Positions 47,013-55,660 of a stretch of 64,000 nt of DNA are shown one piece after another; the stretch's first letter is position 1, and each line of letters starts with the position of its first letter. The translations under genes were made by a program, and so were the position numbers. The notes beneath the pieces are model-generated. The model saw only the letters and a list, made by a program, of their open reading frames with translations. It made no database searches and had not been told where the DNA came from. The stretch is from Streptosporangium roseum DSM 43021 (GTDB lineage Bacteria > Actinomycetota > Actinomycetes > Streptosporangiales > Streptosporangiaceae): contig NC_013595.1 in NCBI RefSeq assembly GCF_000024865.1, positions 2,232,001 through 2,296,000 on the forward strand, given 5' to 3'.

Positions 47013-47915
47013 GTGGCGATCCCCGAACCGACCACCCAGGGCCTGGCCCCCTTCAAGGACTGGCATACCTGGTACCGCGTCACGGGCGACCTGAACGCGG
47101 ACAAGGCCCCCCTCGTCGTGCTGCACGGCGGCCCCGGCGCGGCCCACGACTACACGCTGCGCATGGCGCGGCTGGCCGAGCGGGACCGGGCGGTCGTCCA
47201 CTACGACCAGCTCGGCGTGGGACTCTCCACCCACCTGCCCGAGCGCGGCGCCGACTTCTGGACCGTCGGGCTCTTCCTCGACGAGCTGGACAACCTGCTC
47301 GCCCACCTCGGCATCGCGGGCCGCTACCACCTGATCGGCCAGTCCTGGGGCGGCATGCTGGCCGCCGAGCACGCCGTACTGCGGCCCGAGGGCCTCAAGG
47401 GCCTGGTCATCGCCGACTCGCCCGCCTCGATGAAGCTCTGGCGCGAGGAGTGCGACCGGCTGCGCTCCGAGCTCCCGGCCGAGGTCGAGCGGACGCTCCG
47501 CGAGCACGAGGCCGCCGGGACCACCGACAGCCCCGAGTACCGCGCGGCGGAGAAGGTGTTCAACGCCCGCCACGTCTGCATGATCGTTCCCAATCCGCCG
47601 GAGGTCCTGGCCAGCGACGCCAAGACCGCCGAGGACCCGACCGTGTACCACACGATGAACGGGCCGACCGAGTTCCACGTCGTCGGCACCCTGCAGGACT
47701 GGTCGGTCACCGACCGGCTGCACCAGGTGACCGCCCCGACCCTGCTCGTCTCCGGGCGGCACGACGAGGCCACCCCTCGCACCGTGCAGCCCTTCGCGGA
47801 CCACATCCCCGACGTCCGATGGCAGATCTTCGAGCACTCCAGCCACATGCCGCACATCGAGGAAGAGGAGCTCTTCCTGCAGGTGGTCGGCTCATTCCTC
47901 GACTCCACGGACTAG
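47013..47915 (+). CDS. Proline iminopeptidase-like alpha/beta hydrolase
   Basis: 300 residues from GTG 47013 with TGGAGGA seven bases upstream. The alpha/beta hydrolase pattern of tricorn-factor-F1-type iminopeptidases is clear: VVLHGGPGAAHDYTL (oxyanion HGGPG), YDQLGVGLS, catalytic Ser in GQSWGGMLA, VSGRHDEATP (Asp) and EHSSHMPHIEE (His). These serine enzymes release N-terminal proline or other residues from short peptides or amides. It is the first gene of the operon and its stop is seven bases before the binding-protein gene, so its substrate is probably delivered by that importer. Confidence 0.9.
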   Translation: MAIPEPTTQGLAPFKDWHTWYRVTGDLNADKAPLVVLHGGPGAAHDYTLRMARLAERDRAVVHYDQLGVGLSTHLPERGADFWTVGLFLDELDNLLAHLGIAGRYHLIGQSWGGMLAAEHAVLRPEGLKGLVIADSPASMKLWREECDRLRSELPAEVERTLREHEAAGTTDSPEYRAAEKVFNARHVCMIVPNPPEVLASDAKTAEDPTVYHTMNGPTEFHVVGTLQDWSVTDRLHQVTAPTLLVSGRHDEATPRTVQPFADHIPDVRWQIFEHSSHMPHIEEEELFLQVVGSFLDSTD

Positions 47916-47922
47916 GACCCCC

Positions 47923-49623
47923 ATGAAGCGCAACCTCCCGATCGCAGCGGGCGCGGCCCTGCTCGCCCTGTCGGTCTCCGCCTGTTCCGGCACCTCCTCC
48001 CCGGCGGAGCCCGCCGGATCCGCCGGGACGGCCGGCTCCTCCCAGGCGAGCCCCGCGGGATTCCAGGAGCAGCACAAGGGCGGCACGCTCCGCCTGCAGG
48101 CCAAGTCCGGCGACGGCACGCTCGACCCGCACATCAACTACAGCAACGGCAACTGGCAGATCTTCCAGGCCATGTACGACGGCCTGCTGGCCTTCAAGAA
48201 GGTCGGCGGCGAGGCCTCCTACGACCTGGTCCCGGACCTGGCCGAGGCCATGCCCGAGGTCAGCCCGGACGGTAAGTCCTACACCTTCACCCTCCGCAAG
48301 GGCGTGAAGTTCGCCGGCGGCGGCGAGGTCACCGCCGACGACGTGGTGGCCTCCTTCGAGCGGATCTACAAGGTCTCCGGGCCCACCTCCGGCACCTTCT
48401 ACGCCGGGATCGTCGGCGCCGCCGCCTGCGTCAAGAAGCCCAAGGAGTGCACGCTCGACAAGGGCGTCGTCGCCGACAAGGCCAAGAACACGGTCACGAT
48501 CAACCTGGTCGAGCCGGACTCGGAGTTCCCGCTCAAGCTCGCCCTGCCGCACGCGGCCGTCCTGCCGAAGGACACCCCGGACAAGGACCAGGGCACCAAG
48601 CCGATCGGCGGCACCGGACCTTACATGGCGGTCTCCTACGACCCCAACAAGGAGCTCAAGCTCGTCCGCAACCCCGACTTCACCGAGTGGTCGCGCGAGG
48701 CGCAGCCGCAGGGCTACCCGGACGAGATCGTCTACTCCTACGGCCTCACCGCCGAGGCCGCGGTCACCGCGGTCCAGAACGGCCAGGCTGACTGGATCTT
48801 CGACCCGCTGCCCGCCGACCGGCTCAGCGAGATCGGCACCAAGTACGCCTCCCAGGCGCACGTGAACCAGCTGTCGGCCTTCTGGTACCTGCCGCTCAAC
48901 ACCAACCTGGCGCCGTTCGACAAGCCCGAGGCCCGCCAGGCGCTCAACTGGGCGATCGACCGCCAGGCCGTGGTGAAGATGTTCGGCGGCGCCAACGTGG
49001 CCCAGCCCGCCTGCACGCTCCTGCCGCCCGGCATCCCCGGCCACGCCGACTTCTGCGACTTCCCCCGGCCGGACCTGGCCAAGGCGAAGGACCTCGTCCA
49101 GCAGTCGGGCACCGCGGGCCAGGAGGTCGCCGTCGTCGTCTCCGACGACGAGGTGAGCAAGCAGATCGGCGAGTACGTCCGCAGCACCCTGGAGCAGATC
49201 GGCTACCAGGCCAAGCTCAAGGTCATCTCGACGAACATCCACTTCACCTACATCCAGAACGACAAGAACAAGGTCCAGGTCAGCGTCTCCCAGTGGTACG
49301 CCGACTACCCCGCCGCCTCGGACTTCCTGCACGTGCTGCTCTCCTGCGCGTCCTTCCGTCCGGGCAGCGACTCCAGCATCAACATCTCCGGCTACTGCGA
49401 CAAGGACATCGACGCCCGGATGGCCGAGGCCATGACGCTGGACCGTACCGACAAGGACGCCGCGAACGCCAAGTGGGGCGAGATCGACCGCGACCTGACC
49501 AAGGCGAGCCCGATCATCCCGCTGTTCACCCCCAAGCAGGTGGACTTCGTCTCCAGCAGGGTCGGCAACTACCAGTTCCACAAGCAGTTCTTCATGCTCG
49601 TCTCCCAGCTCTGGGTCAAGTAG
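47923..49623 (+). CDS. ABC peptide-type substrate-binding lipoprotein (family 5)
   Basis: 566 residues. The signal peptide ends in a lipobox (LSVSAC, Cys at 21), so the protein is lipid-anchored outside. After a Ser/Pro/Gly-rich linker comes the family-5 body: GGTLRLQAKSGDGTLDPHINY, YDLVPDLAEAMPEVSPDGKSYTFTLRKGVKF, ALNWAIDRQAVVKMFGG. It binds oligopeptides or similar ligands for the two permeases and two ATPases downstream. In contrast to the binding protein at 3681-5498, there is no C-terminal anchor. The next gene starts at the base following its stop. Confidence 0.94.
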   Translation: MKRNLPIAAGAALLALSVSACSGTSSPAEPAGSAGTAGSSQASPAGFQEQHKGGTLRLQAKSGDGTLDPHINYSNGNWQIFQAMYDGLLAFKKVGGEASYDLVPDLAEAMPEVSPDGKSYTFTLRKGVKFAGGGEVTADDVVASFERIYKVSGPTSGTFYAGIVGAAACVKKPKECTLDKGVVADKAKNTVTINLVEPDSEFPLKLALPHAAVLPKDTPDKDQGTKPIGGTGPYMAVSYDPNKELKLVRNPDFTEWSREAQPQGYPDEIVYSYGLTAEAAVTAVQNGQADWIFDPLPADRLSEIGTKYASQAHVNQLSAFWYLPLNTNLAPFDKPEARQALNWAIDRQAVVKMFGGANVAQPACTLLPPGIPGHADFCDFPRPDLAKAKDLVQQSGTAGQEVAVVVSDDEVSKQIGEYVRSTLEQIGYQAKLKVISTNIHFTYIQNDKNKVQVSVSQWYADYPAASDFLHVLLSCASFRPGSDSSINISGYCDKDIDARMAEAMTLDRTDKDAANAKWGEIDRDLTKASPIIPLFTPKQVDFVSSRVGNYQFHKQFFMLVSQLWVK

Positions 49624-50664
49624 GTGAGCACGGTGAGCGGGGCCGAGCCCGTCCCTGCCGTCGCCGCCCCGGTCCGGCACGGCGCCGGGCCGTGGCGGCA
49701 GGCCGCAACCCGGATCCTGCGCAACCGCTCCGCGATGACCGCCGGGGCCGGGCTGCTCCTCATCGCGCTCGTCTGCCTGCTGGCCCCGGTCTACGCGGGT
49801 TCGATCGCGCACACCGACCCGTTCGTCTCCAACATCTCCGGCACCACGGTCGTGGGCGGCCAGGAGGTCCAGGTCCTCCAGCAGAGCACCGAGGGCCTTG
49901 GCCTGGGCGTCACCCCGATCGGCCCGACCGGCGACCCCGGCCACTACCTGCTCGGCGCGGACAACCAGGGCCGCGACGTCATGGCCAGGCTCCTGTACGG
50001 CGGGCGCAACAGCCTGCTGATCGGCGTCTCCTCGGCGCTGCTCTGCTGCGCGCTGGCCACCGTGCTCGGCGTGGTCGCCGGTTACTTCGGCGGCTGGATC
50101 GACGCGGTGCTCTCCCGGTTCTTCGACGTGATCTGGGCCTTCCCGGTCTACCTGCTGGCCATCTGCCTGTCGGTGGTGCTGCTCACCAGCGGCCTGCACC
50201 TGGGGCCGGTCCACATCGACGCGGGCAGCCTCGCGCTGCCGATCGTCATCATCGCGCTGATCTACGTCCCCTACGTGGCCCGCCCGCTGCGCGGCCAGGT
50301 CATGGCGCTGCGCGACAAGGAGTTCCTGCACGCGGCCGTCGGCCTGGGCGCGAGCGACCTGCGGATCATGCGCCGTGAGGTGCTGCCGAACATCATGCCC
50401 ACGGTGGTGGTCTTCCTGCCGCTGATGACCGCGCTCAACATGCTCACCGAGTCGGCGCTGTCGTTCCTGTCGGTCGGCGTCCAGTCGCCCGACGCGAGCT
50501 GGGGCACGATCATCAACGACGGCCTCGCCCTGCTCTACACCCGTCCGATGATCACCATCGCCGCGGGACTGTTCGTCGCGCTGACCGCGGTCGCGCTCAA
50601 CGTCTTCGGCGACGGCGTGCGCGACGCGCTCGACCCGAACGCCCGGCTGCGGGGAGGCGCCTGA
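49624..50664 (+). CDS. ABC transporter permease, DppC/OppC type
   Basis: 346 residues from GTG 49624, directly after the preceding stop. RQAATRILRNRSAMTAGAGLLLIALVCLLAPV is the first helix; YLLGADNQGRDVMARLLYGGRNSLLIGV is the DppC signature; the EAA loop is HAAVGLGASDLRIMRREVLPNI. In the usual dpp order the DppB-type gene comes first, but here the DppC-type gene precedes it. The stop/start overlap (TGATG) with the next gene couples them. Confidence 0.94.
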   Translation: MSTVSGAEPVPAVAAPVRHGAGPWRQAATRILRNRSAMTAGAGLLLIALVCLLAPVYAGSIAHTDPFVSNISGTTVVGGQEVQVLQQSTEGLGLGVTPIGPTGDPGHYLLGADNQGRDVMARLLYGGRNSLLIGVSSALLCCALATVLGVVAGYFGGWIDAVLSRFFDVIWAFPVYLLAICLSVVLLTSGLHLGPVHIDAGSLALPIVIIALIYVPYVARPLRGQVMALRDKEFLHAAVGLGASDLRIMRREVLPNIMPTVVVFLPLMTALNMLTESALSFLSVGVQSPDASWGTIINDGLALLYTRPMITIAAGLFVALTAVALNVFGDGVRDALDPNARLRGGA

Positions 50665-51632
50665 TGATCGGCTACATCCTGCGGCGCTTCGGCGCCGCGG
50701 TGCTCGTCCTCTTCGCGATCAGCGTGCTGGTATTCCTGATCTTCTTCGCCACTCCGGGCGTGGACCCGGCGGCCCGCATCGCGGGCAAGAACGCCGACCC
50801 GGCCACGCTGGAGCAGGTGCGCGCCTCGTTCGGCTTCGACCAGCCGCTGCCCGTGCAGTACCTGATGATGATGAAGCACCTGTTCGTCAGCCACGACCTC
50901 ACCTCGTTCGTGAACCGGGGCACGCTGGTCATCCCGCAGATCATGGACGCGGTCCCGGTCACGCTCTCGCTCGTCGTGGGCGCCGCGGTGATCTGGATGG
51001 TGCTGGGCGTGGCGATGGGCACTCTCGCCGGAGCCATGCGCGGCACGCTGGTCGACCCGCTGGTCATGCTGCTCGGCGTCTTCGGCGTCTCGCTGCCGGT
51101 CTACTGGCTGGGCGAGGTGGTCAACCTGATCACCCAGAAGGAGTTGCACGACTCGGTCTTCTCCTGGGTCCCGCCGCTCGGCTACGTCCCGTTCTCGCAG
51201 AGCCCGGGACAGTGGGCGCTGCACCTGCTCCTGCCCTGGCTCACCCTGGCCCTGCTGTACGCGGGGATCTACGCCAGGCTGCTGCGCGGCGAGCTGATCC
51301 AGGCGCTGAACGAGGACTACGTGCGCACCGCCCGCGCCAAGGGCCTGTCCGAACGGCGCATCCTGATCAGGCACGCCCTGCGCTGCTCGCTGATCCCGAT
51401 CGTGTCGCTGTTCGGCCTGGACTTCGGCGCCCTCGTCGGCGGCGCGGCGCTGCTCACCGAGGTGGTCTTCGGCCTGCCGGGCGTCGGCAAGCTCACCTAC
51501 CAGGCGCTGCAGAACCTCGACCTGCCCGTGATCATGGGCACGGTCCTCTACGCCGCCTTCTTCGTCGTGCTGGCCAACGCCGTGGTGGACGTCCTGTACG
51601 CCCGGCTCGACCCGAGGGTGCGCCGTGCCTGA
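50664..51632 (+). CDS. ABC transporter permease, DppB/OppB type
   Basis: 322 residues from ATG 50664, which shares a base with the preceding stop. MIGYILRRFGAAVLVLFAISVLVFLIFF is the first helix; VRASFGFDQPLPVQYLMMM matches the LGLDKP-type extracytoplasmic segment; the EAA loop is DYVRTARAKGLSERRILIRHALR. It partners the DppC-type subunit. It ends 8 bp inside the next gene. Confidence 0.94.
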   Translation: MIGYILRRFGAAVLVLFAISVLVFLIFFATPGVDPAARIAGKNADPATLEQVRASFGFDQPLPVQYLMMMKHLFVSHDLTSFVNRGTLVIPQIMDAVPVTLSLVVGAAVIWMVLGVAMGTLAGAMRGTLVDPLVMLLGVFGVSLPVYWLGEVVNLITQKELHDSVFSWVPPLGYVPFSQSPGQWALHLLLPWLTLALLYAGIYARLLRGELIQALNEDYVRTARAKGLSERRILIRHALRCSLIPIVSLFGLDFGALVGGAALLTEVVFGLPGVGKLTYQALQNLDLPVIMGTVLYAAFFVVLANAVVDVLYARLDPRVRRA

Positions 51633-52671
51633 CCAACCACTTCTCGAAGTCACCGATCTGCGGGTGCGCTTCCGCACCGGCAGGGGCCATTTCACGGCCG
51701 TCGACGGACTGTCCTTCTCCGTGCGGCCCGGCGAGGTGCTGGGCGTCGTGGGGGAGTCGGGCTCGGGCAAGAGCGTGTCGATGCTCGGCGTGCTCGGGCT
51801 GATCCGCACCCCCAACGCGGAGATCTCCGGGAAGGTCGTCTTCCGCGGCCGGGATCTGCTGGCCCTGAAGGACCGGGAGATGCGGGCCGTCCGGGGGCGG
51901 GAGATCGCCATGATCTTCCAGGACCCGATGACCGCCCTCACCCCCGTCTACACGGTCGGCTGGCAGATCGCCGAGCAGATCCGCGCCCACGAGAGGATCT
52001 CCAAGAGGGAGGCCCGCGACCGCGCGGTCAGGCTGCTCGACGAGGTCGGCATCCCGGCCCCCGGCAAGCGGGTGGACTCCTACCCGCACGAGTTCTCCGG
52101 CGGCATGCGCCAGCGCGTGGTCATCGCCATGGCGCTGTCGTGCAACCCCGGGCTGCTGATCGCCGACGAGCCCACCACCGCGCTCGACGTGACCACCCAG
52201 GCGCAGATCCTCGACCTGATGCGCCGCCTGCGCACCGACCACGGCTCGGCGATCGTCATGATCACCCATGACATGGGCGTGGTCTCGGAGATCGCCGACG
52301 AGGTCCTGGTCATGTACGGCGGGCGGGCGGTCGAGCGGGGTGTCCGCAGGGACGTCTTCCACGCCCCCCGCCACCCCTACACCTGGGGACTGCTCGACTC
52401 GGTGCCCCGGGTGGGCGGCCCGCGCGTCCGGCGGCTGCCCACGATCCCGGGCGCCCCCGGCGCCTCGGACGGCGGCTGCCCCTTCGCCGACCGCTGTATC
52501 CACCGCCACGCGGCCTGCGACGAGGTCCCCTCCCTCACCGGCGGGTCCGGACACCTCGACGCCTGCTGGCTGCCCGCGGAGGGCAGGGAGCGGATCCGGC
52601 GCGGCGACCGGAGCGGCCCGGAGGCGTCCCCGGCACGACAGAGCGCCCGCGCGGCGGATGAGGAGCGGTGA
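51625..52671 (+). CDS. ABC transporter ATP-binding protein, DppD/OppD type
   Basis: 348 residues from GTG 51625, overlapping the permease by eight bases. Walker A GESGSGKSV, Q-loop MIFQDPMTALTP, signature FSGGMRQRV, Walker B LLIADEPTTALD and switch MITHDMG are intact. The Cys-rich C-terminal tail GGCPFADRCIHRHAAC is of the peptide importer type. Powers uptake with the DppF-type partner. Confidence 0.95.
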   Translation: MPDQPLLEVTDLRVRFRTGRGHFTAVDGLSFSVRPGEVLGVVGESGSGKSVSMLGVLGLIRTPNAEISGKVVFRGRDLLALKDREMRAVRGREIAMIFQDPMTALTPVYTVGWQIAEQIRAHERISKREARDRAVRLLDEVGIPAPGKRVDSYPHEFSGGMRQRVVIAMALSCNPGLLIADEPTTALDVTTQAQILDLMRRLRTDHGSAIVMITHDMGVVSEIADEVLVMYGGRAVERGVRRDVFHAPRHPYTWGLLDSVPRVGGPRVRRLPTIPGAPGASDGGCPFADRCIHRHAACDEVPSLTGGSGHLDACWLPAEGRERIRRGDRSGPEASPARQSARAADEER

Positions 52672-52678
52672 GCAACCC

Positions 52679-53695
52679 GTGAACACAACGGACACGACGA
52701 CGGGCCCCCTGCTCAGGGCCACCGACGTGGTCAAGCACTTCAAGGCGCGCGGCGGCCGCGGCGTGCAGGCCGTCAACGGGGTCTCGCTGGAGGTCCGCGC
52801 CGGGGAGACCCTCGGGGTGGTCGGCGAGTCCGGGTGCGGCAAGTCCACGCTCGGCCGCTGCCTGGTCCGGCTGACCGACGTCACCGCGGGCAGGGTGGAG
52901 TTCGACGGGCAGGACATCACCGGCCTGTCCCGCCGTGCTCTCCGCCCGGTCCGCAAGGGCCTGCAGCTCGTCTTCCAGGACCCCTACGCCTCGCTCAACC
53001 CGCGCCGCACGGCCGGCGACGCCGTCGCCGAGCCGCTCAGGATCCACGGGTACGGCGACGCCGGCGCGATCAGGAACCGGGTCGGTGAGCTGTTCGACCT
53101 GGTCGGCCTGGCCAGGACCCACCTGGACCGCTACCCCCACGAGTTCTCCGGCGGCCAGCGCCAGCGGATCGGCATCGCCAGGGCCATCGCCCTGTCGCCC
53201 CGGCTCGTGGTGGCCGACGAGCCGGTCTCCGCGCTCGACGTGTCGGTCCAGGCCCAGGTGCTCAACCTCTTCGCCGACCTCCAGGAGGAGCTCGGGCTCA
53301 CCTACGTCTTCATCGCGCACGACCTGGGCGTGGTGCGGCACGTGTCGGACCGGATCGCGGTGATGTACCTCGGGGAGATCGTCGAGGTGGCCGAGGCCGA
53401 GGCCCTGTACGCGGCTCCCTCGCACCCCTACACCCACGCGCTGCTGTCGGCCGTCCCCGAGATCGACGACGGCTCCGGAGCGCCGCGCCGCGAGCGCGTC
53501 GTGCTGACCGGCGACGTGCCCAGCCCGATCGACCGGCCCACCGGCTGCTCCTTCCACCCGCGCTGCCCGATCGCCCAGGAGCGCTGCCGTACCGAACGTC
53601 CCGCGCTGAGCCTCGTCGGCGGACGTCAGGTGGCCTGTCACTTTCCAATGCGCTCCCCGATTGGAGAGATGGCCCGGGAGCATGGCAGGCTTTAG
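52679..53695 (+). CDS. ABC transporter ATP-binding protein, DppF/OppF type
   Basis: 338 residues from GTG 52679; an in-frame ATG at 52658 would overlap the upstream gene. Walker A GESGCGKST, Q-loop VFQDPYASLNPRRT, signature FSGGQRQRI, Walker B VVADEPVSALD and switch IAHDLG are all present. The C-terminal tail GCSFHPRCPIAQERC is complete. It ends the operon; ribF starts 32 bp later on the same strand, so read-through into ribF is possible. Confidence 0.95.
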   Translation: MNTTDTTTGPLLRATDVVKHFKARGGRGVQAVNGVSLEVRAGETLGVVGESGCGKSTLGRCLVRLTDVTAGRVEFDGQDITGLSRRALRPVRKGLQLVFQDPYASLNPRRTAGDAVAEPLRIHGYGDAGAIRNRVGELFDLVGLARTHLDRYPHEFSGGQRQRIGIARAIALSPRLVVADEPVSALDVSVQAQVLNLFADLQEELGLTYVFIAHDLGVVRHVSDRIAVMYLGEIVEVAEAEALYAAPSHPYTHALLSAVPEIDDGSGAPRRERVVLTGDVPSPIDRPTGCSFHPRCPIAQERCRTERPALSLVGGRQVACHFPMRSPIGEMAREHGRL

Positions 53696-53727
53696 GGGTC
53701 GATCCGCTACAAGGGGAAGAGGCTGCG

Positions 53728-54681
53728 GTGCGAGGCTGGCACGGATTGGACGACGTGCCCGAAGACTGGGGCAGGTCCGTCATAACGATCGGCGTCTTCG
53801 ACGGGGTTCACCGCGGCCATCAGCAGATGGTTGCCCGTGCTGTCGCGATGGCCGACGAGCTCGGACTGCTCTCGGTCGTGGTGACCTTCGACCCGCACCC
53901 GGAGGAGGTGGTGCGGCCCGGCACGCACCCGCCCCGGCTGACGACCGCCCGGCACCGCACGGAGCTGCTCGCCGCCCTCGGCGTCGACGCGGTGTGCGTG
54001 CTGCCGTTCACGCTGGAGTTCTCCCGGATGAGCCCGGACGAGTTCGTGCAGACGGTGCTGGTCGACCGGCTGCACGCGGGCGGGGTCGTGGTGGGGGAGA
54101 ACTTCCGCTTCGGGCACAAGGCCTCCGGTGACGTCGAGACCCTGCAGACCCTCGGGGAGAAGTACGACTTCGTGGCGGAGGCGGTCCCGCTGGTGAGCAA
54201 CGGGGAGACCATCTCCTCCACCCTCATCCGCGAGCGTCTGGCCGCCGGGGACATGGAGGCCGTGGCCGCGGCGCTCGGCCGGCCGCACCGGGTCGAGGGC
54301 GTGGTCGTCCGCGGTTACCAGCGCGGCCGCCAGCTCGGCTTCCCGACGGCCAACGTGGAGTCGCCCGACTTCACCGCGATCCCCGCCGACGGCGTCTACG
54401 CCGGCTGGCTGCAGGGCATCCCGACGGGCAACCTGCCGGCCGTCTACGGCGGCGAGCGCTGGCCCGCCGCCATCTCGGTGGGCACCAATCCCACCTTCGA
54501 GGGGGTGCCGCGCACCGTCGAGGCCTACGCGCTCGACCGCGACGACCTGGACCTCTACGGCGCACACATGGCCGTGGACTTCGGGCCCCGGCTCCGCGGC
54601 AACGTCAAGTTCGACTCGATCGAGGCGCTCGTCGACCAGATACGCGCCGACGTCGACGAGGCCCGCCGCCTGACCTCCTGA
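53728..54681 (+). CDS. ribF: Bifunctional riboflavin kinase/FAD synthetase
   Basis: 317 residues from GTG 53728. It converts riboflavin to FMN and then FAD. The N-terminal adenylyltransferase domain has GVFDGVHRGHQQM (HxGH motif), VVTFDPHPEEVV, and the ISSTLIRERL motif. The C-terminal kinase domain has GYQRGRQLGFPTANVE and the later GERWPAAISVGTNPTFEG. The usual actinobacterial neighbour truB is 9.2 kb away, separated by the peptide block, while rpsO and pnp follow as usual. Confidence 0.96.
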   Translation: MRGWHGLDDVPEDWGRSVITIGVFDGVHRGHQQMVARAVAMADELGLLSVVVTFDPHPEEVVRPGTHPPRLTTARHRTELLAALGVDAVCVLPFTLEFSRMSPDEFVQTVLVDRLHAGGVVVGENFRFGHKASGDVETLQTLGEKYDFVAEAVPLVSNGETISSTLIRERLAAGDMEAVAAALGRPHRVEGVVVRGYQRGRQLGFPTANVESPDFTAIPADGVYAGWLQGIPTGNLPAVYGGERWPAAISVGTNPTFEGVPRTVEAYALDRDDLDLYGAHMAVDFGPRLRGNVKFDSIEALVDQIRADVDEARRLTS

Positions 54682-55073
54682 CCTCCTGGCTTCCCGAGCT
54701 TCCGAGCGATGTGACCCGGCCGCGACCGGGCCTGGCCCGAGCCGGTCGACCGGGCCTTCACCGGCTCCCCCGACGGGGCTCCCCCCTGGGTGAGCACCCT
54801 GGCCATCGGCCTGCCCGGCGCGTTCACGGCAGCCCTGTCCGACGACGGACCCCATGATCGGCATCTACGCCATCGTCCACCGCGAGACCTGATCGCCTCC
54901 GCGGCGGGTCAGAGGATGTGCGGACGCGGGAGGGCTGATGGTAATCTGGCATGTCAGCTCTGTAACCGGCGGTGTCACAACCCCGGCGCTGATCTCGCCA
55001 CGGCGACTGTAGGCACGCACGGTCGCTCGGGCAACTGAAAATCGCGCGTGCCCGTAGAAGTGCAAGGAGAGAT
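54682..55073 (+). other. Intergenic region upstream of rpsO
   Basis: 392 bp without a convincing gene. The open frames here (for example about 54793-55038) have atypical composition and no ribosome site. A possible -10 for rpsO is TAATCT (54942-54947), giving a leader of about 120 nt. In that leader GGCACGC (about 55013-55019) could pair with GCGTGCC (about 55045-55051), a candidate structure near the S15 start, where S15 autoregulation acts in other bacteria. Confidence 0.4.
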
Positions 55074-55343
55074 GTGTCGCTCGACACCGCCGCAAAGAAG
55101 CAGATCATCGGTGAGTACGCCAAGGGTGAGACCGACACCGGTTCCCCCGAGGTGCAGATCGCGCTGCTGAGCAAGCGCATCAGCGAGCTCACCGAGCACC
55201 TGAAGACGCACAAGCACGACCACCACAGCCGCCGCGGTCTGCTGCTGCTCGTCGGTCGCCGCCGTCGTCTGCTCAAGTACCTGCAGAGCAAGGACATCGC
55301 GCGTTACCGTTCGCTCATCGAGCGGCTCGGCCTGCGCCGATAG
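55074..55343 (+). CDS. rpsO: 30S ribosomal protein S15
   Basis: 89 residues from GTG 55074 with AAGGAGAG upstream. It binds the central domain of 16S rRNA. Family pattern: KKQIIGEYAKGETDTGSPEVQIALLSKRISELTEHLKTHKHDHHSRRGLLLLVGRRRRLLKYL, ending SLIERLGLRR. Full length. A strong hairpin follows at 55349-55378, then pnp. Confidence 0.98.
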   Translation: MSLDTAAKKQIIGEYAKGETDTGSPEVQIALLSKRISELTEHLKTHKHDHHSRRGLLLLVGRRRRLLKYLQSKDIARYRSLIERLGLRR

Positions 55344-55348
55344 AGTTG

Positions 55349-55378
55349 TGAGGGAGCGGCGTCCGCGCCGCTCCCTCA
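55349..55378 (+). terminator. Stem-loop after rpsO
   Basis: Perfect 13-bp stem TGAGGGAGCGGCG (55349-55361) / CGCCGCTCCCTCA (55366-55378) with a TCCG tetraloop, six bases after the stop. It likely ends most rpsO transcripts; read-through would feed pnp. Confidence 0.8.
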
Positions 55379-55601
55379 TCTCATATGGACGGGTGTCGGC
55401 GCGTCGCGCCACGGAGACGCCGTCCCAGTGAGCAAACTGAATAGCCGAGACAGTGCCCCGCGTCCGCCAGCAAGCGCGCCCCACGGCGTCGGAGGGCCGG
55501 TCCTCGGTAGTGGCCCCCGGTCATCATGGCGTAAGCCGTACGGAACCGGGCGCTTCGATCGAAGACCGGCGCTGCACCTACGGGGAGCAGGCAACAAGAC
55601 G

Positions 55602-55628
55602 ACTCAGGCACGGAACGCGTGCCTGAGT
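55602..55628 (+). promoter_or_regulatory. Stem-loop in the pnp leader (candidate RNase III processing site)
   Basis: ACTCAGGCACG (55602-55612) pairs perfectly with CGTGCCTGAGT (55618-55628), 5-nt loop, 32 nt before the pnp start. In Streptomyces the rpsO-pnp intergenic hairpin is cut by RNase III, and PNPase controls its own message through such a structure in E. coli. The call is by analogy. Confidence 0.5.
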
Positions 55629-55660
55629 GGACGCGGGCGACCTACCAAAGGAGGTCCCCC

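Noticed and set aside
47707..50331. 874-residue minus-strand open frame over the peptide ABC operon
   Set aside because: Shadow of the binding-protein and permease genes; no family features.
54793..55038. 82-codon open frame before rpsO
   Set aside because: No ribosome site, unusual composition and no domain; more likely leader sequence.
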